Assembly (NCBI GenBank): GCA_030645915.1
Contig: JAUSNO010000034.1
Span: 1 to 64,000 of the forward strand
DNA: 64,000 bases
Direction: 5' to 3'
DNA from: Undibacterium sp.
GTDB lineage: Bacteria; Pseudomonadota; Gammaproteobacteria; Burkholderiales; Burkholderiaceae_D
Part shown: piece by piece, positions 17,824 through 27,103 of the stretch
Layout: each line of letters opens with the position of its first letter
Numbering within the stretch: position 1 is the stretch's first letter
Translations under genes and position numbers: made by a program
The notes under the pieces: model-generated
Told to the model about the DNA's origin: nothing
Seen by the model: only the letters and a program-made list of their open reading frames with translations
Database searches by the model: none

Positions 17824-18603
17824 ATGTCAGTAATTACCCGTATGCCCGCTATTTTTTATGGTCATGGCAGCCCGATGAATGCCATCGAAGACAATCCCTA
17901 TACCCGCACCTGGGAAAGTTTTGCCACGCGCTTTGCGCGGCCCAAAGCCATCCTGGCCATCTCGGCGCACTGGACCACCCGTGGCACGGCAGTCACCGCG
18001 ATGGCCGCGCCGAAGACGATTCACGACTTTGGCGGCTTTCCGCAAGCCTTGTTCGATATCTCGTACCCGGCTCCCGGCGACCCTGCCCTGGCCGCGCGCG
18101 TCGCCCACTTATTGGCGCCCTTGCCGGTACATCTGGATCAGCAATGGGGCCTGGATCACGGCACCTGGTCAGTGCTGATCAAGACCTATCCCAAAGCCGA
18201 TATCCCGGTAGTGCAACTGAGTCTGGATATGACGCAGCCGGCGGCCTATCATTTTGCGCTAGGGCAGAAACTGGCGGCCTTGCGCGATGAAGGCGTGCTG
18301 ATTGTTGCCAGCGGTAACGTCGTGCACAACCTGGGGCGCATGGACCCGCGCTCTTCCGGTTTTGACTGGGCGCAGCGCTTCAACCTGGCAATGCGCACGG
18401 CGATTGCGTCGGGACAATTTGAACAGGTGGTGAATTACGACTCGCTGGGGCAAGACGCTACGCTCTCGGTGCCGACTAGCGAGCATTTCTTGCCGCTGCT
18501 GTATGTGCTCGGCGCCAAAACCGGCGACGAGGCGATCGAGATAACGACCGAGGGCATGGAACTGGGCGCTATCAGCATGATGTCGGTGGTGATTGGCGGG
18601 TAA
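17824..18603 (+). CDS. ygiD: Class III extradiol dioxygenase of the DODA/YgiD family
   Basis: A 259-aa protein matching 4,5-DOPA extradiol dioxygenases, whose single metal ion is held by His residues: here in YGHGSPMNAIEDN near the N-terminus, ISAHW (~41-45), the HDFGG loop and GNVVHNLG. Length fits. E. coli YgiD cleaves L-DOPA, but the natural substrate in most bacteria is unsettled. ATG 17824 has AAGGA nine bases upstream; the in-frame 17776 start adds a non-conserved tail. It is monocistronic and convergent with the histidine kinase gene; the gap carries hairpins and an AT-rich repeat. Confidence 0.88.
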   Translation: MSVITRMPAIFYGHGSPMNAIEDNPYTRTWESFATRFARPKAILAISAHWTTRGTAVTAMAAPKTIHDFGGFPQALFDISYPAPGDPALAARVAHLLAPLPVHLDQQWGLDHGTWSVLIKTYPKADIPVVQLSLDMTQPAAYHFALGQKLAALRDEGVLIVASGNVVHNLGRMDPRSSGFDWAQRFNLAMRTAIASGQFEQVVNYDSLGQDATLSVPTSEHFLPLLYVLGAKTGDEAIEITTEGMELGAISMMSVVIGG

Positions 18604-18604
18604 A

Positions 18605-18706
18605 TCATATACTGGCTATCAGTATATTTTCACCACGCAATGAATACGCGCGCAAATGACTTATTTTTTGTAAATTAACGGGAGTATATGGTCAGCTTAC
18701 TCCCGT
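18605..18706. repeat. AT-rich intergenic repeat, copy 3 (divergent), with end hairpins
   Basis: Contains ATATACTG/CAGTATAT (18607-18614/18620-18627) at one end and ACGGGAGTA/TACTCCCGT (18678-18686/18698-18706) at the other, both perfect arms. Read on the minus strand it shares GCGC..GTA.T.A.TGCGT and an ATACT...AGTATATG end with the elements at 45283 and 53718. It may also end transcription between two convergent genes. Confidence 0.4.
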
Positions 18707-18721
18707 CAGCGCAATCAAGAA

Positions 18722-20074
18722 TCAAGCCACCTTCACCGGCAAGCTCAGCCGCACTTCCAGGCCGCCTTCAGGCAGATTCGATAGCTGCAGGCTGCCGCCA
18801 TGTTGCTGCGCGATATTTTGCGCAATGGTCAAGCCCAGACCGGTGCCGCCGGTATCGCGCGAGCGCGAGGTTTCCATGCGATAAAACGGCTCAAACACTT
18901 TTTGTTGCTGATCTTCCGGTATGCCAGGCCCGCCGTCGCGTATCAGGATGTGGACCATTTTTTTGCCCCCATCCTGCGCTGTCTGTACGCTAATCCTGGC
19001 GTAGTGCCCGTATTTCACCGCGTTGTCGATCAGATTGTTCAGGCAGCGCCGCAAGGATTGCGGCCTGGCCATCACGGCACTGCCGGATTTGCCCACCATA
19101 CTGACATCTTGCCCGGCATCCGTGGCGTCATTGCAGACGCTGTCGAGCAGCGAATCGAGATCGAGTGGCTTCAGCGCTTCGTTGCTGTCCATGCTGCGTG
19201 CCAGATCCAGCCCTTCTTTCACCATCATCTGCATGTCGGATAAATCACCGATCAGCTTATCGCGCAATTCGCTGTCGGCCACTTTCTCCAGCCGCAGCCT
19301 GAGGCGAGTCAGCGGCGTCTGCAGGTCGTGCGTGATCGCCGCCAGCATGTGCGTGCGTTGCTGTATGTGCTGGCGGATGCGGCTTTGCATCGCATTGAAG
19401 GCCCGGGTCGCCTGCCGTATTTCTGTGCTGCCTAGTTCAGGCAGGGCGGGACGATTGATGTCCTGCCCGAGATCGGTGGCGGCCTGTGCCAGTTGATTGA
19501 GCGGGCGCATGGTCATGCGTGAAACAAGGTAGGCCAGCACCGCGATGATAAACAGGAACAGCAGCAGATACAGGAAAAATTCCGGATGCATGGGCGGCAT
19601 GGGATTGCGTGGCGGCAGCAGGGTCAGGCGCAGGCCACTGCCATCGTGCAAGGTAATGCCAAGCGCTTCACAGTTAGGCGCGCCGGAACGTTTTTCCATC
19701 GAGATGCGGGGACAATTTTCTGGCCTTTGCGGCAAGGAAATGACCTTGAAGGTCTTGCCCAGACGTTCGCTCAGGGCGGCCGCATAGGCAGAGCTGGGCG
19801 CCTGATCCGTACCCAGTGCCGGCAGTGTTGTCACGCGCAGGCCTAGCCGCGGCGCCATCTCAAGAAACGACTCCCGGTTGGCCGCCGGCAGCGCATCCAT
19901 CGCCAGCACCAATTGCTCGGCGCGCTCAACGGCATGCGAATCGCGGTACTGCGAAATGGTCCTTTGCCTCTCGCCAAACGCCAGCCACCAGGTCAGCATG
20001 GTGGCACTGACGATGCCAAGCAGCAGGATGGCAAAAACGCGTCCCGACATCGAACTGAATATGTTCATGCGCAT
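18722..20074 (-). CDS. Sensor histidine kinase, EnvZ/CpxA-like
   Basis: About 450 aa. TM1 near residues 8-32, a ~130-residue periplasmic sensor with a PENCPRI..RSGAPNCEALGI segment holding two cysteines, TM2 (~165-185), HAMP, HisKA with the H box in AAITHDLQTPLTRLRLRLE, and HATPase with NLIDNAVKYG (N), RDGGPGIPE (G1) and TGLGLTIAQN (G2). The stop of the response-regulator gene overlaps this start (TGATG, ATG at 20074; GTG 20077 also possible), so the two are a coupled pair. Facing a Spy/CpxP-like gene, it is likely to sense envelope or metal stress; this is inferred from context. Confidence 0.88.
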   Translation of the reverse strand: MRMNIFSSMSGRVFAILLLGIVSATMLTWWLAFGERQRTISQYRDSHAVERAEQLVLAMDALPAANRESFLEMAPRLGLRVTTLPALGTDQAPSSAYAAALSERLGKTFKVISLPQRPENCPRISMEKRSGAPNCEALGITLHDGSGLRLTLLPPRNPMPPMHPEFFLYLLLFLFIIAVLAYLVSRMTMRPLNQLAQAATDLGQDINRPALPELGSTEIRQATRAFNAMQSRIRQHIQQRTHMLAAITHDLQTPLTRLRLRLEKVADSELRDKLIGDLSDMQMMVKEGLDLARSMDSNEALKPLDLDSLLDSVCNDATDAGQDVSMVGKSGSAVMARPQSLRRCLNNLIDNAVKYGHYARISVQTAQDGGKKMVHILIRDGGPGIPEDQQQKVFEPFYRMETSRSRDTGGTGLGLTIAQNIAQQHGGSLQLSNLPEGGLEVRLSLPVKVA

Positions 20075-20835
20075 CACGCCAGAAGCTCCTTGGTGACAGT
20101 GACGGCCAATACGTAACCACCATTACGCACGGTCTTGATGATCTGCGGCGAGCGCGCATCTTCGCCCAGTTTTTGCCGCAGGCGGCTGATCTGGATATCG
20201 ATGGAACGATCAAAAGGATCGGCGTCTCGGCCATGCATGATGTTAAGTAACTGGTCGCGGTTCAGGACGCGGTTCGGATGATCGAGAAAGATCATCAGCA
20301 TGCGAAACTCGGCGCCGGACAAGGCAATGATCAGGCCTTGCGGACTGAGCAGGTGGCGGGCCGTGACGTCCAGCGTCCAGTCACCAAACCTGAGTTTTTG
20401 CGCGGCATCGCCCGTGCCGTTGTGGGCGGACGAATGCGTACGGCGCAACACGCTGCGTATGCGCGCCAGCAGCTCACGCGGCTCAAACGGTTTCGGCAAG
20501 TAATCATCGGCGCCCATCTCCAGACCGATGATGCGATCGAGCGGCTCGCTTCTGGCAGTGAGCATGATCACCGGCATGGTGGATTTTGCCCGCAGGTTGC
20601 GGCATAAAGTCAGGCCGTCGTCACCTGGCATATTCAGATCGAGCACCACCAGATCGATTTTGTTATCGTCCAGCGCGCTCGTCATGGCGATACCGTCGGC
20701 CGCAGTGATGGTGCTGTAGCCGTTATTGTTGAGATAATCTGCCAGCAGGCTGCGGATTTCCCGGTCGTCATCGACGATTAATATTTTATTTGGCGTATCC
20801 ATGGTGTTCATTATGCTTGCCATTGGGTCTTTCAT
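20074..20835 (-). CDS. OmpR-family response regulator
   Basis: About 253 aa. Receiver domain with DDD at the acidic pocket (KILIVDDDREIRS), phospho-acceptor in VVLDLNMPGDDG and the conserved K in YLPKPFEPRELLAR; C-terminal winged helix (GAEFRMLMIFLDHPNRVLNR, SIDIQISRLRQKLG, TVRNGGYVLAV). Several Met codons (20835, 20823, 20811, 20802) could start translation and none has a strong ribosome-binding site; I give the longest reasonable form. The frame is open further upstream to 21081, but that stretch is the divergent regulatory region and encodes no receiver sequence. Cognate kinase is the downstream gene. Confidence 0.88.
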   Translation of the reverse strand: MKDPMASIMNTMDTPNKILIVDDDREIRSLLADYLNNNGYSTITAADGIAMTSALDDNKIDLVVLDLNMPGDDGLTLCRNLRAKSTMPVIMLTARSEPLDRIIGLEMGADDYLPKPFEPRELLARIRSVLRRTHSSAHNGTGDAAQKLRFGDWTLDVTARHLLSPQGLIIALSGAEFRMLMIFLDHPNRVLNRDQLLNIMHGRDADPFDRSIDIQISRLRQKLGEDARSPQIIKTVRNGGYVLAVTVTKELLA

Positions 20836-20966
20836 CGATGTGATTTCAAGCTGATTTTGTATCGACTTGTTATCATCAAGCCGTCTTGCAACAGTGCGAA
20901 ACAAATGGCCCGAGATAGACGGCGCACGGTTACACTGCGATACAAAGCAAGCGCTTGACGACACTT

Positions 20967-20987
20967 GTCTGTTACAACTTTGCTGCA
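20967..20987. promoter_or_regulatory. Candidate operator between the response regulator and the Spy-like gene
   Basis: TGTTACA and TGCAACA form an inverted repeat separated by seven bases, within the 308-bp divergent gap. The position suits control of either gene. Binding by the neighbouring OmpR-type regulator is only a guess, since those usually use direct repeats. Confidence 0.3.
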
Positions 20988-21012
20988 ACATAGCTTCCAT
21001 GTGCAAGACACA

Positions 21013-21094
21013 TGAAGGCAGTGCCAACCAAGGTGTGCAAGCCAGCTCACTGATGAAGGCAATGCCAACCAAGGTGCGCAAGCCAGGTCACTGA
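21013..21094. repeat. Tandem duplication, two 41-bp units
   Basis: Units 21013-21053 and 21054-21094 differ at three of 41 positions. They begin TGAAGGCA and end CACTGA. They lie 50 bases upstream of the Spy/CpxP-like start codon and carry no recognisable motif other than the duplication itself. Confidence 0.85.
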
Positions 21095-21143
21095 CTTAAG
21101 CCATCTATATTGCCTGAATCAATTAACCCTATAAAGGAAGATC

Positions 21144-21665
21144 ATGAAATCATTGAAAAACAGCTTCTTCATCGGCCTGACCGCCGTCGCCATGGCGACA
21201 GGTGCCAGCGTGTATGCACAAAATCCGGCACCGAGCCCTAGTCCTGCGATGGGCAAGCCGGGTGGCATGGGCATGCATGGCCCGGAGGGGATGGACCACG
21301 CCAAGATGGCCGAGAGAATGAAGGCCGGCATGGACAAACATCAGAAAGAGCTGCATGACAAACTCAAGCTGACAGCCGCGCAAGAGCCCGCCTGGAAAAC
21401 ATTTACCGATGCGATAGCGCCTGAAGCCATGCCGGCTCGCCCCGACCGCGCCGCCATGGAGAAATTAACAGCGCCAGAACGGATGGAAAAAATGCTGGCG
21501 CTGTCAAAAGAGCGTCAAGCCAAAATGGAAGGACACCTGGCCGCCCTGAAGACTTTTTACGCTGTGCTAACGCCTGAACAAAAAAAGATTCTTGATGCCC
21601 GCCACAGCCGCATGGATGGTCATCGCATGCAAGGTGGCAAACACGAAAGAAGCCACAAACACTGA
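21144..21665 (+). CDS. Spy/CpxP-like periplasmic protein, Met/His-rich
   Basis: A 173-aa exported protein: signal peptide (KSLKNSFFIGLTAVAMATGASVYAQ) and a helical body with two LTxxQ motifs (LTAAQEPAW, LTPEQKKIL), the hallmark of the Spy/CpxP chaperone and adaptor family. Unlike standard Spy it has Met/His-rich ends (GGMGMHGPEGMDHAKM near 35-50 and a His-rich tail), suggesting metal binding. Good ribosome-binding site (AAAGGAAG). Divergent from an OmpR/EnvZ-like pair, which is the arrangement of Cpx-type envelope stress systems where the periplasmic protein feeds back on the kinase; that role here is inferred. Confidence 0.82.
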   Translation: MKSLKNSFFIGLTAVAMATGASVYAQNPAPSPSPAMGKPGGMGMHGPEGMDHAKMAERMKAGMDKHQKELHDKLKLTAAQEPAWKTFTDAIAPEAMPARPDRAAMEKLTAPERMEKMLALSKERQAKMEGHLAALKTFYAVLTPEQKKILDARHSRMDGHRMQGGKHERSHKH

Positions 21666-21697
21666 TCGCGTAGTAGAACGCCTCTGCGTTTCAGCAT

Positions 21698-21734
21698 GCA
21701 CGGTAACAATGCGAACGCCGCATTGTTACCGTGC
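21698..21734. terminator. Perfect 16-bp hairpin overlapping a stop codon
   Basis: GCACGGTAACAATGCG and its exact complement flank a five-base loop. The hairpin lies between convergent genes and includes the last codons and TAA stop of the phosphodiesterase gene (ends 21726). Neither side has a T-tract, so it may act as an mRNA 3' stabiliser or factor-assisted bidirectional terminator. Confidence 0.6.
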
Positions 21735-23966
21735 GCTCCAATCCTTTATCCAATCCAGCAAGTCGGCTTCCATCATCGGTTTTGCAATCAAAAACCCTTG
21801 GCCTTCATGGCAGCCCATCTCCTGCAGCACTTGCCAGTGATGTTCTGTTTCTATGCCTTCCGCGATCAGCTTTAAGCCCAGTTTCTTGCCTAGCTGCGTA
21901 ATCAGTTCTGCGATGCGCGGCCCCTCGGGTGTATCAATCTGGCGGACGAAGGCGATGTCTATCTTCAGCCGGTCCACCGGCAATTTATCCAGATAACTCA
22001 GCGATGAGAAACCAGTGCCAAAATCGTCAATGGCAATCTGCACGCCCATTTTCTTGAATTGGGCCAAAGAGTCTTCAAACACGTCGGCACTCGCCATCGT
22101 GACCGATTCGGTGATTTCCAGCTCCAGGCAATGCGGCGCAAGACCGCTGTCTTTCAGCGCGGCTTCAACGGTCGCGATAAAGTCCGCTTGACGGAATTGA
22201 ATGACCGACACATTGACGCCCATTCTTTCCGGTGCCAGGCCGGCCTCTTGTAGCTTCACCATGGTATGGCAGGCGGTACGCAATACCCAGGCCCCCAGGC
22301 TGATGATCAGACCTGAATGTTCTGCCAACGGGATAAAGTCACTCGGCGACACCAGAATGCCTTCATCGGTACGCCAGCGCAATAAAGCTTCAAAACCGAT
22401 CAGACGCCGGGTGCTCAGGTCGATCTGCGGCTGGTACGCCAAAAATAGGCGGTCGGCATCGAATGCCTTGTGCAACTGCTGCATGAGCAAGGCACGCTCG
22501 CGGATTTCTATCCCCATTTCACGGGTAAACAGAATGTATGAACCGCGATGGTGTCCTTTGGCGCGCTTGAGCGCGATGCTGGCATCCTTCAAGGCATCCG
22601 CCCCGGAACTGGTGTAGCCATCCAGTGCGACGATGCCCATGGACATCGAGACAGCGTGCCCGGTATCGGCGATGAGGAAGGGTTTGGCAAACAGCAGGCG
22701 CAGGATTTCTGGCTGCAAGGACACTTCCGGCCCCAGCAAGCCAAAGACATCACCGGAAATGCGCGCCAGAAAGATGCTCTCGCCTAATTCCTGCTTCATG
22801 CGATTGGCTACCGCGCGCAACAGCAGGTCACCATAATGATGTCCGAGAACGTCATTGATCTCGGCAAAGTCATCAATATCGATCAGCACCACCATTTTCT
22901 TTGCGGCGGGCTGTTCCAAGGCGAGTACGATTTGCTCGATAAATTTCAGGCGATTCGGCAACATCAGCAATTGATCGCGATAGGCGTGATTCTTGAGCTG
23001 ATTCACCAGGCCCAGATTATCCAGGCAGACGCCCAGATTGGAACAAAACACGCCGAGCAACTGCTGGTCGATTTCTGACAAGGCATACGGCAATTCAATG
23101 AACGCCGCCACCGGCCGGTTGCCATGTCCGGAAAAATACAGCGTCATATCGTGTTGGTGAAACGACGACTCCCGGTATGTCAGCGCATGCCGGAGCGAAT
23201 CGCGGACGTGAACATTGGCGATGTCTTCAATCGGGCAATTCATCAGCTTGCTAAAATGACCGGCCGAGGCGATTACGCTGAAACGTGAGGTGTGACCTAG
23301 CTCATCGGGCAAGTCACCCTGGGCGCACAGCAAGCCTTCTGGCGGCACGCCACAGAGCGCGGCAATTTGCGTAATAACCCCGGAAGCAAAGCGTTGAATC
23401 CCGTCCTCGACAGAAAACGAGGCGCTCGATACGATGATCTGGTGCAGGCCGCGACGGCTGGCATCGATGGTGCGGATCTGGTCGTAGGAACGGATCGCGG
23501 CGGTCAGCGCGGTCAGGAGTTTTTTGCGGGTCAGCTCATTTTTGGTTTTATAGTCATTGATGTCGTAATCGCGGATCGCATCTTCTTCGGGCGCATAGCC
23601 GGGCTGGCCGGTACGCAGAATAATGCGGCTGTCGCGCCACTTCAGCTCGTCGCGGATATAACCGACCAGCTCCAGACCGGCCTGTTCGGTTTCCATCACG
23701 ACATCAAGCAAGATCACGGCAATGTCTGACTCTTTCGCGAAGCATTCGCGGGTCTGGGCCTTGGAATAGGTGTGGATGAATTCAAGCCTGCGGTTCAGTA
23801 TTCTGACGTCAAGCAGGGCGAACTCGGTAGCGCGGTGCACATCTTCATCGTCATCGACAATCGCAATCTTCCAGGTTCGCGCCGCATGAGGATGGTGCGC
23901 TTCATGGTCACCATCTTCTTCGATGAAGAGTTCATCGTCGTCGTGACTGACAGGTGTGTTTGACAT
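21726..23966 (-). CDS. Response regulator REC-DUF3369-GGDEF-EAL, likely phosphodiesterase
   Basis: About 746 aa, cytosolic. An acidic N-tail (DDDELFIEEDGDHE) leads into a receiver (~35-165; acidic pocket VDDDED, phospho-acceptor in VILLDVVMETEQAG), a DUF3369 sensory domain (~165-320), GGDEF (~325-480) and EAL (~490-740). The GGDEF signature is degenerate (ARISGDVFGLL), so cyclase activity is unlikely. The EAL domain is complete (FEALLRW, NVSVIQFRQ, LEITES, IDDFGTGFSSL, KIDIAFV, AEGIET), pointing to c-di-GMP hydrolysis gated by phosphorylation. ATG 23966 has GGGGAAG upstream; 21 further in-frame residues are not conserved-looking. No kinase adjoins it. The receiver is paralogous to that at 2689. 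Confidence 0.88.
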   Translation of the reverse strand: MSNTPVSHDDDELFIEEDGDHEAHHPHAARTWKIAIVDDDEDVHRATEFALLDVRILNRRLEFIHTYSKAQTRECFAKESDIAVILLDVVMETEQAGLELVGYIRDELKWRDSRIILRTGQPGYAPEEDAIRDYDINDYKTKNELTRKKLLTALTAAIRSYDQIRTIDASRRGLHQIIVSSASFSVEDGIQRFASGVITQIAALCGVPPEGLLCAQGDLPDELGHTSRFSVIASAGHFSKLMNCPIEDIANVHVRDSLRHALTYRESSFHQHDMTLYFSGHGNRPVAAFIELPYALSEIDQQLLGVFCSNLGVCLDNLGLVNQLKNHAYRDQLLMLPNRLKFIEQIVLALEQPAAKKMVVLIDIDDFAEINDVLGHHYGDLLLRAVANRMKQELGESIFLARISGDVFGLLGPEVSLQPEILRLLFAKPFLIADTGHAVSMSMGIVALDGYTSSGADALKDASIALKRAKGHHRGSYILFTREMGIEIRERALLMQQLHKAFDADRLFLAYQPQIDLSTRRLIGFEALLRWRTDEGILVSPSDFIPLAEHSGLIISLGAWVLRTACHTMVKLQEAGLAPERMGVNVSVIQFRQADFIATVEAALKDSGLAPHCLELEITESVTMASADVFEDSLAQFKKMGVQIAIDDFGTGFSSLSYLDKLPVDRLKIDIAFVRQIDTPEGPRIAELITQLGKKLGLKLIAEGIETEHHWQVLQEMGCHEGQGFLIAKPMMEADLLDWIKDWSAR

Positions 23967-24155
23967 GTCTTCCCCAAGATTGCACGCGCCCAGTAAAGTA
24001 AGACCTAGTATATAACATCTACTTTGCATCTACGTGCTCATGCAGTGGTAAATACTGCAAGAAAACACTTGCCACAAGTACATTTACCGGCTGTCAATCA
24101 AGACGCTGATGCAGAAGTACAACAAGTAAATGAGCTGGTATATGAGGGATTTTTA

Positions 24156-25442
24156 TCAGAGGAAACGTCGGTAAGCATCCAGCCCGAGACCTGCGCCGAT
24201 GCTGCCAAACAGATCACCTTCCACTTGCTTGGCATCCGGCACGATGGCGGCAATACGCTGGCGCAAGCCGCGCACGCCGCTGGAGCCGCCGGTAAAAAAC
24301 ACCGTATCGACATCGGCTGCACGTATGCCTGCGCTGGACAGCACCTGGTTAATGTTGACGCCGATCTGATCCATCAGATGCCCAATCGACGACTGAAAGC
24401 CTTGCTGATTGAGCGTCAGGATACATTCGATGGCATCCTCGCTTTTGCTGCGCAAACGTTCCAGCGCCAGGCTGATGCTGTCCTGGTCAGACAGCATGAT
24501 CTTGGCCTCTTCCGACTTCAGCGCCAGCCAATGGCCATCGCGCTGTTCCACCAGGTTGAGCAGGCGCTCTATGCGTATGCGCAAATCGGCATTGTTCACA
24601 TCGCGGTACACATCCTGCAATTCGCGCGCGACCTTTTGCGTGTAGGCCAGATTGATGGTGTGCCAGGTGGCGAGGTTGAAGTAATAGCCGGAGGGCATTT
24701 CGGTGCCGCTGGCGAGCGTACCGCCCAAGCCCAGCAACGGCATGACCTGGGTCAGGCTCAGGTATTTATCAAAATCCGTGCCGCCGATATGCACGCCGCC
24801 ATTGCCCAGAATATCGTTTTGCCGGTCGGTATGCTGACTGCGCTCGGGCGACAGGCGCACCAATGAAAAATCCGAGGTGCCGCCGCCGATGTCGGCCACC
24901 AGCACCAGCTCTTCGCGCACTATGCGGGATTCATAATCGATCGCCGCAGCGATAGGCTCGAATTGAAACTGCACTTCCTTGAAGCCCACCGCTTTGGCGA
25001 TGTCTTCCAGGGTTTGTTGCGCCAGCTTGTCGGCGCTCTTATCGTCATCGACAAAATGCACCGGGCGGCCGAATACCGCCTGGGTAAACTGCTGGCCGGC
25101 AGAGTGTTCGGCGCGGCGTTTCAATTCACCGATGTATTGCGCCAGCAAGTCGCGGAACGGCAGTGCGCGCCCTTGCACTTCGGTCTGGCCGTCGATCAGG
25201 CTGGTACCCAGCAAACTTTTCATCGAGCGCATCAGGCGCCCTTCGTAACCGGCCAGATACGCCGTCAGGGCGGCGCGGCCGTAGCTGACTTCATCTTCAT
25301 CGAGGTTAAAAAACACCACCGATGGCAGCGTGACTTTGTCCTGCTCCAAGGCAAGCAGCGAGGTTTGGCCTACCAGATCTTTGGAATGCCAGCCTACCGT
25401 CGAATTCGAGGTGCCAAAATCTACTCCACATGCTTGCAACAT
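24156..25442 (-). CDS. yegD: Hsp70-family protein, YegD-like
   Basis: About 428 aa: an actin/Hsp70 ATPase domain without the DnaK substrate-binding domain and lid. Visible elements: phosphate-1 loop VDFGTSNSTVGW, phosphate-2 loop VADIGGGTSDFSLV and adenosine loop VFFTGGSSGVRGLR. This matches YegD and related short chaperone-like ATPases of unknown client. ATG 25442 has AGGA upstream; the in-frame 25472 start adds ten residues before the conserved N-terminus. No DnaJ or GrpE partner is adjacent. Transcribed alone or with dctA, though a terminator lies between them. Confidence 0.85.
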   Translation of the reverse strand: MLQACGVDFGTSNSTVGWHSKDLVGQTSLLALEQDKVTLPSVVFFNLDEDEVSYGRAALTAYLAGYEGRLMRSMKSLLGTSLIDGQTEVQGRALPFRDLLAQYIGELKRRAEHSAGQQFTQAVFGRPVHFVDDDKSADKLAQQTLEDIAKAVGFKEVQFQFEPIAAAIDYESRIVREELVLVADIGGGTSDFSLVRLSPERSQHTDRQNDILGNGGVHIGGTDFDKYLSLTQVMPLLGLGGTLASGTEMPSGYYFNLATWHTINLAYTQKVARELQDVYRDVNNADLRIRIERLLNLVEQRDGHWLALKSEEAKIMLSDQDSISLALERLRSKSEDAIECILTLNQQGFQSSIGHLMDQIGVNINQVLSSAGIRAADVDTVFFTGGSSGVRGLRQRIAAIVPDAKQVEGDLFGSIGAGLGLDAYRRFL

Positions 25443-25536
25443 CAAATTTCCTAGGTAAAAACTGGGGGGCAATTATAGACCATATCAATGTCGCTGCGCG
25501 CCTTTACATAAAGACCACACATTGCCCGATATCTAT

Positions 25537-25570
25537 AAAAAAAGGGACTCTAGCACGAGTCCCTTTTTTA
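25537..25570 (-). terminator. Intrinsic terminator of dctA
   Basis: Perfect 14-bp stem (AAAAAAAGGGACTC with its complement), six-base loop, flanked by A/T runs so it can act in either direction. It lies 16 bases after the dctA stop codon. Confidence 0.9.
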
Positions 25571-25585
25571 TTCATTTATTTCAGT

Positions 25586-26908
25586 CTACTTAGTTGCCAT
25601 ATGGGCGACCGTCTTATCAAGCACCTGTTCCGGTTCATCTGCCTCTTCCAGGGTTTCCTTGTTCAGGCATTTTTGCAGCCTGACCATATCCACATCATTG
25701 CCCCATTTGCCCACCACGATGGTGGCCACGCCGTTGCCGATCAGATTGGTCAGCGCGCGTGCCTCTGACATGAAGCGGTCTATGCCAAGAATCAGCGCCA
25801 GTCCCGCCACCGGCACACCGCCCACCGCCGACAAAGTGGCCGCCAGCACGATAAAGCCGCTGCCGGTAATGCCTGCCGCCCCTTTGGAGGTGAGCAGCAA
25901 TACCGCCAGCAGAGTGATTTGCTGCGTCAGGCTCATCGGGGTATTGGTGGCCTGCGCGATGAAGACCGCCGCCATGGTCAGGTAGATCGAAGTGCCGTCA
26001 AGATTAAACGAGTAGCCGGTAGGGATCACCAGGCCCACGACCGATTTCTTGACGCCGAGGTTCTCCAGCTTGGCCATCATGCGCGGCAGCACCGATTCAG
26101 ACGATGAGGTGCCTAGCACGATCAGCAATTCTTCCTTGATGTACTTGATGAATTTCCACACGCTAAAGCCGTGCAGTTTGGCAATGGCGCCGAGCACGCC
26201 GAAGATGAAGATCAGGCAGGTCGCATAAAAGGTACCCATCAGATAACCGAGCGACAGCAGCGAACCGACGCCGAACTTACCGATGGTAAATGCCATCGCA
26301 CCAAAGGCACCGATAGGGGCGACCTTCATGATGTAGCCGACAATAACAAACAGCACGTGAGAAAATTTTTCGATGAAATCAAAAATCATCGTACCGCGGC
26401 CGCCAAAGCGATGCAGCGCAAAACCGAACAAGACAGAAAACATCAAGACCTGAAGAATCTCGCCTTTGGCAAAGGCATCCACAATGGTGGAGGGAATGAT
26501 GGCCATGAAAAAATCCGTGGTGGTCTGCATTTTTCCCGGCGCAGCAAAAGCGGCAATGCCCTTGGTGTCCAGCGTCTGCACATCGATGTTCATGCCTACG
26601 CCCGGCTGCATCACATTCACCACAATCAGGCCGATGATCAGCGCCAGCGTGCTGACCACTTCAAAATACAGCAGGGCCATACCGCCGGTCTTGCCGACCT
26701 TCTTCATGTCTTCCATACCCGCGATACCGACCACGACGGTACAGAAAATAATCGGCGCGATCATCATCTTGATGAGCTTGATGAAGGCGTCGCCCAGCGG
26801 TTTCATCGCCGCACCGGTCTCAGGTTGAAAGTAGCCCAGCAACACGCCTATGATAATGGCACTGATGACCTGGAAGTAGAGGGATTTGTATAGCGGCTGT
26901 TTATTCAT
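25586..26908 (-). CDS. dctA: C4-dicarboxylate transport protein DctA
   Basis: A 440-aa inner-membrane symporter of the DAACS family taking up succinate, fumarate and malate with protons. Family motifs are evident: [12 protein letters not shown] at the N-terminus, the serine-rich re-entrant loop [29 protein letters not shown] and the [14 protein letters not shown] helix. Length fits. ATG 26908 is preceded by GGAG at seven bases; the upstream 26974 start would add an unconserved tail. No dctBD two-component genes are adjacent. It supplies C4 acids that PEP carboxykinase, elsewhere in the window, can feed into gluconeogenesis. Confidence 0.94.
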   Translation of the reverse strand: MNKQPLYKSLYFQVISAIIIGVLLGYFQPETGAAMKPLGDAFIKLIKMMIAPIIFCTVVVGIAGMEDMKKVGKTGGMALLYFEVVSTLALIIGLIVVNVMQPGVGMNIDVQTLDTKGIAAFAAPGKMQTTTDFFMAIIPSTIVDAFAKGEILQVLMFSVLFGFALHRFGGRGTMIFDFIEKFSHVLFVIVGYIMKVAPIGAFGAMAFTIGKFGVGSLLSLGYLMGTFYATCLIFIFGVLGAIAKLHGFSVWKFIKYIKEELLIVLGTSSSESVLPRMMAKLENLGVKKSVVGLVIPTGYSFNLDGTSIYLTMAAVFIAQATNTPMSLTQQITLLAVLLLTSKGAAGITGSGFIVLAATLSAVGGVPVAGLALILGIDRFMSEARALTNLIGNGVATIVVGKWGNDVDMVRLQKCLNKETLEEADEPEQVLDKTVAHMATK

Positions 26909-27103
26909 CGTGGCGCTCCATGGATATTTTATGGTGAACGTGCCGCGGATATCAAGACGAGTGGTGCGCAACACGGGACGCGTTTCATCGTCCGTGCGGC
27001 ATTATGAAAAATCTGTGGCTGCCCAACAATTGTGGGTTTCCACATGTTTGTGCGTTTGCAACACAGCCTGCGCCAGGCAGATTGGCCGGCCTGTGAATCG
27101 AAC

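Noticed and set aside
20836-21081. In-frame extension of the OmpR-type gene to 335 aa
   Set aside because: The added 80 residues precede the conserved receiver N-terminus, are Cys/Ser-rich without family similarity, and lie across the tandem duplication and divergent promoter region.
26909-27103. Sigma-54 promoter for dctA
   Set aside because: A TGGC...TTGC-like sequence is present, but the GG-GC spacing is 13 rather than the required 10 bases.
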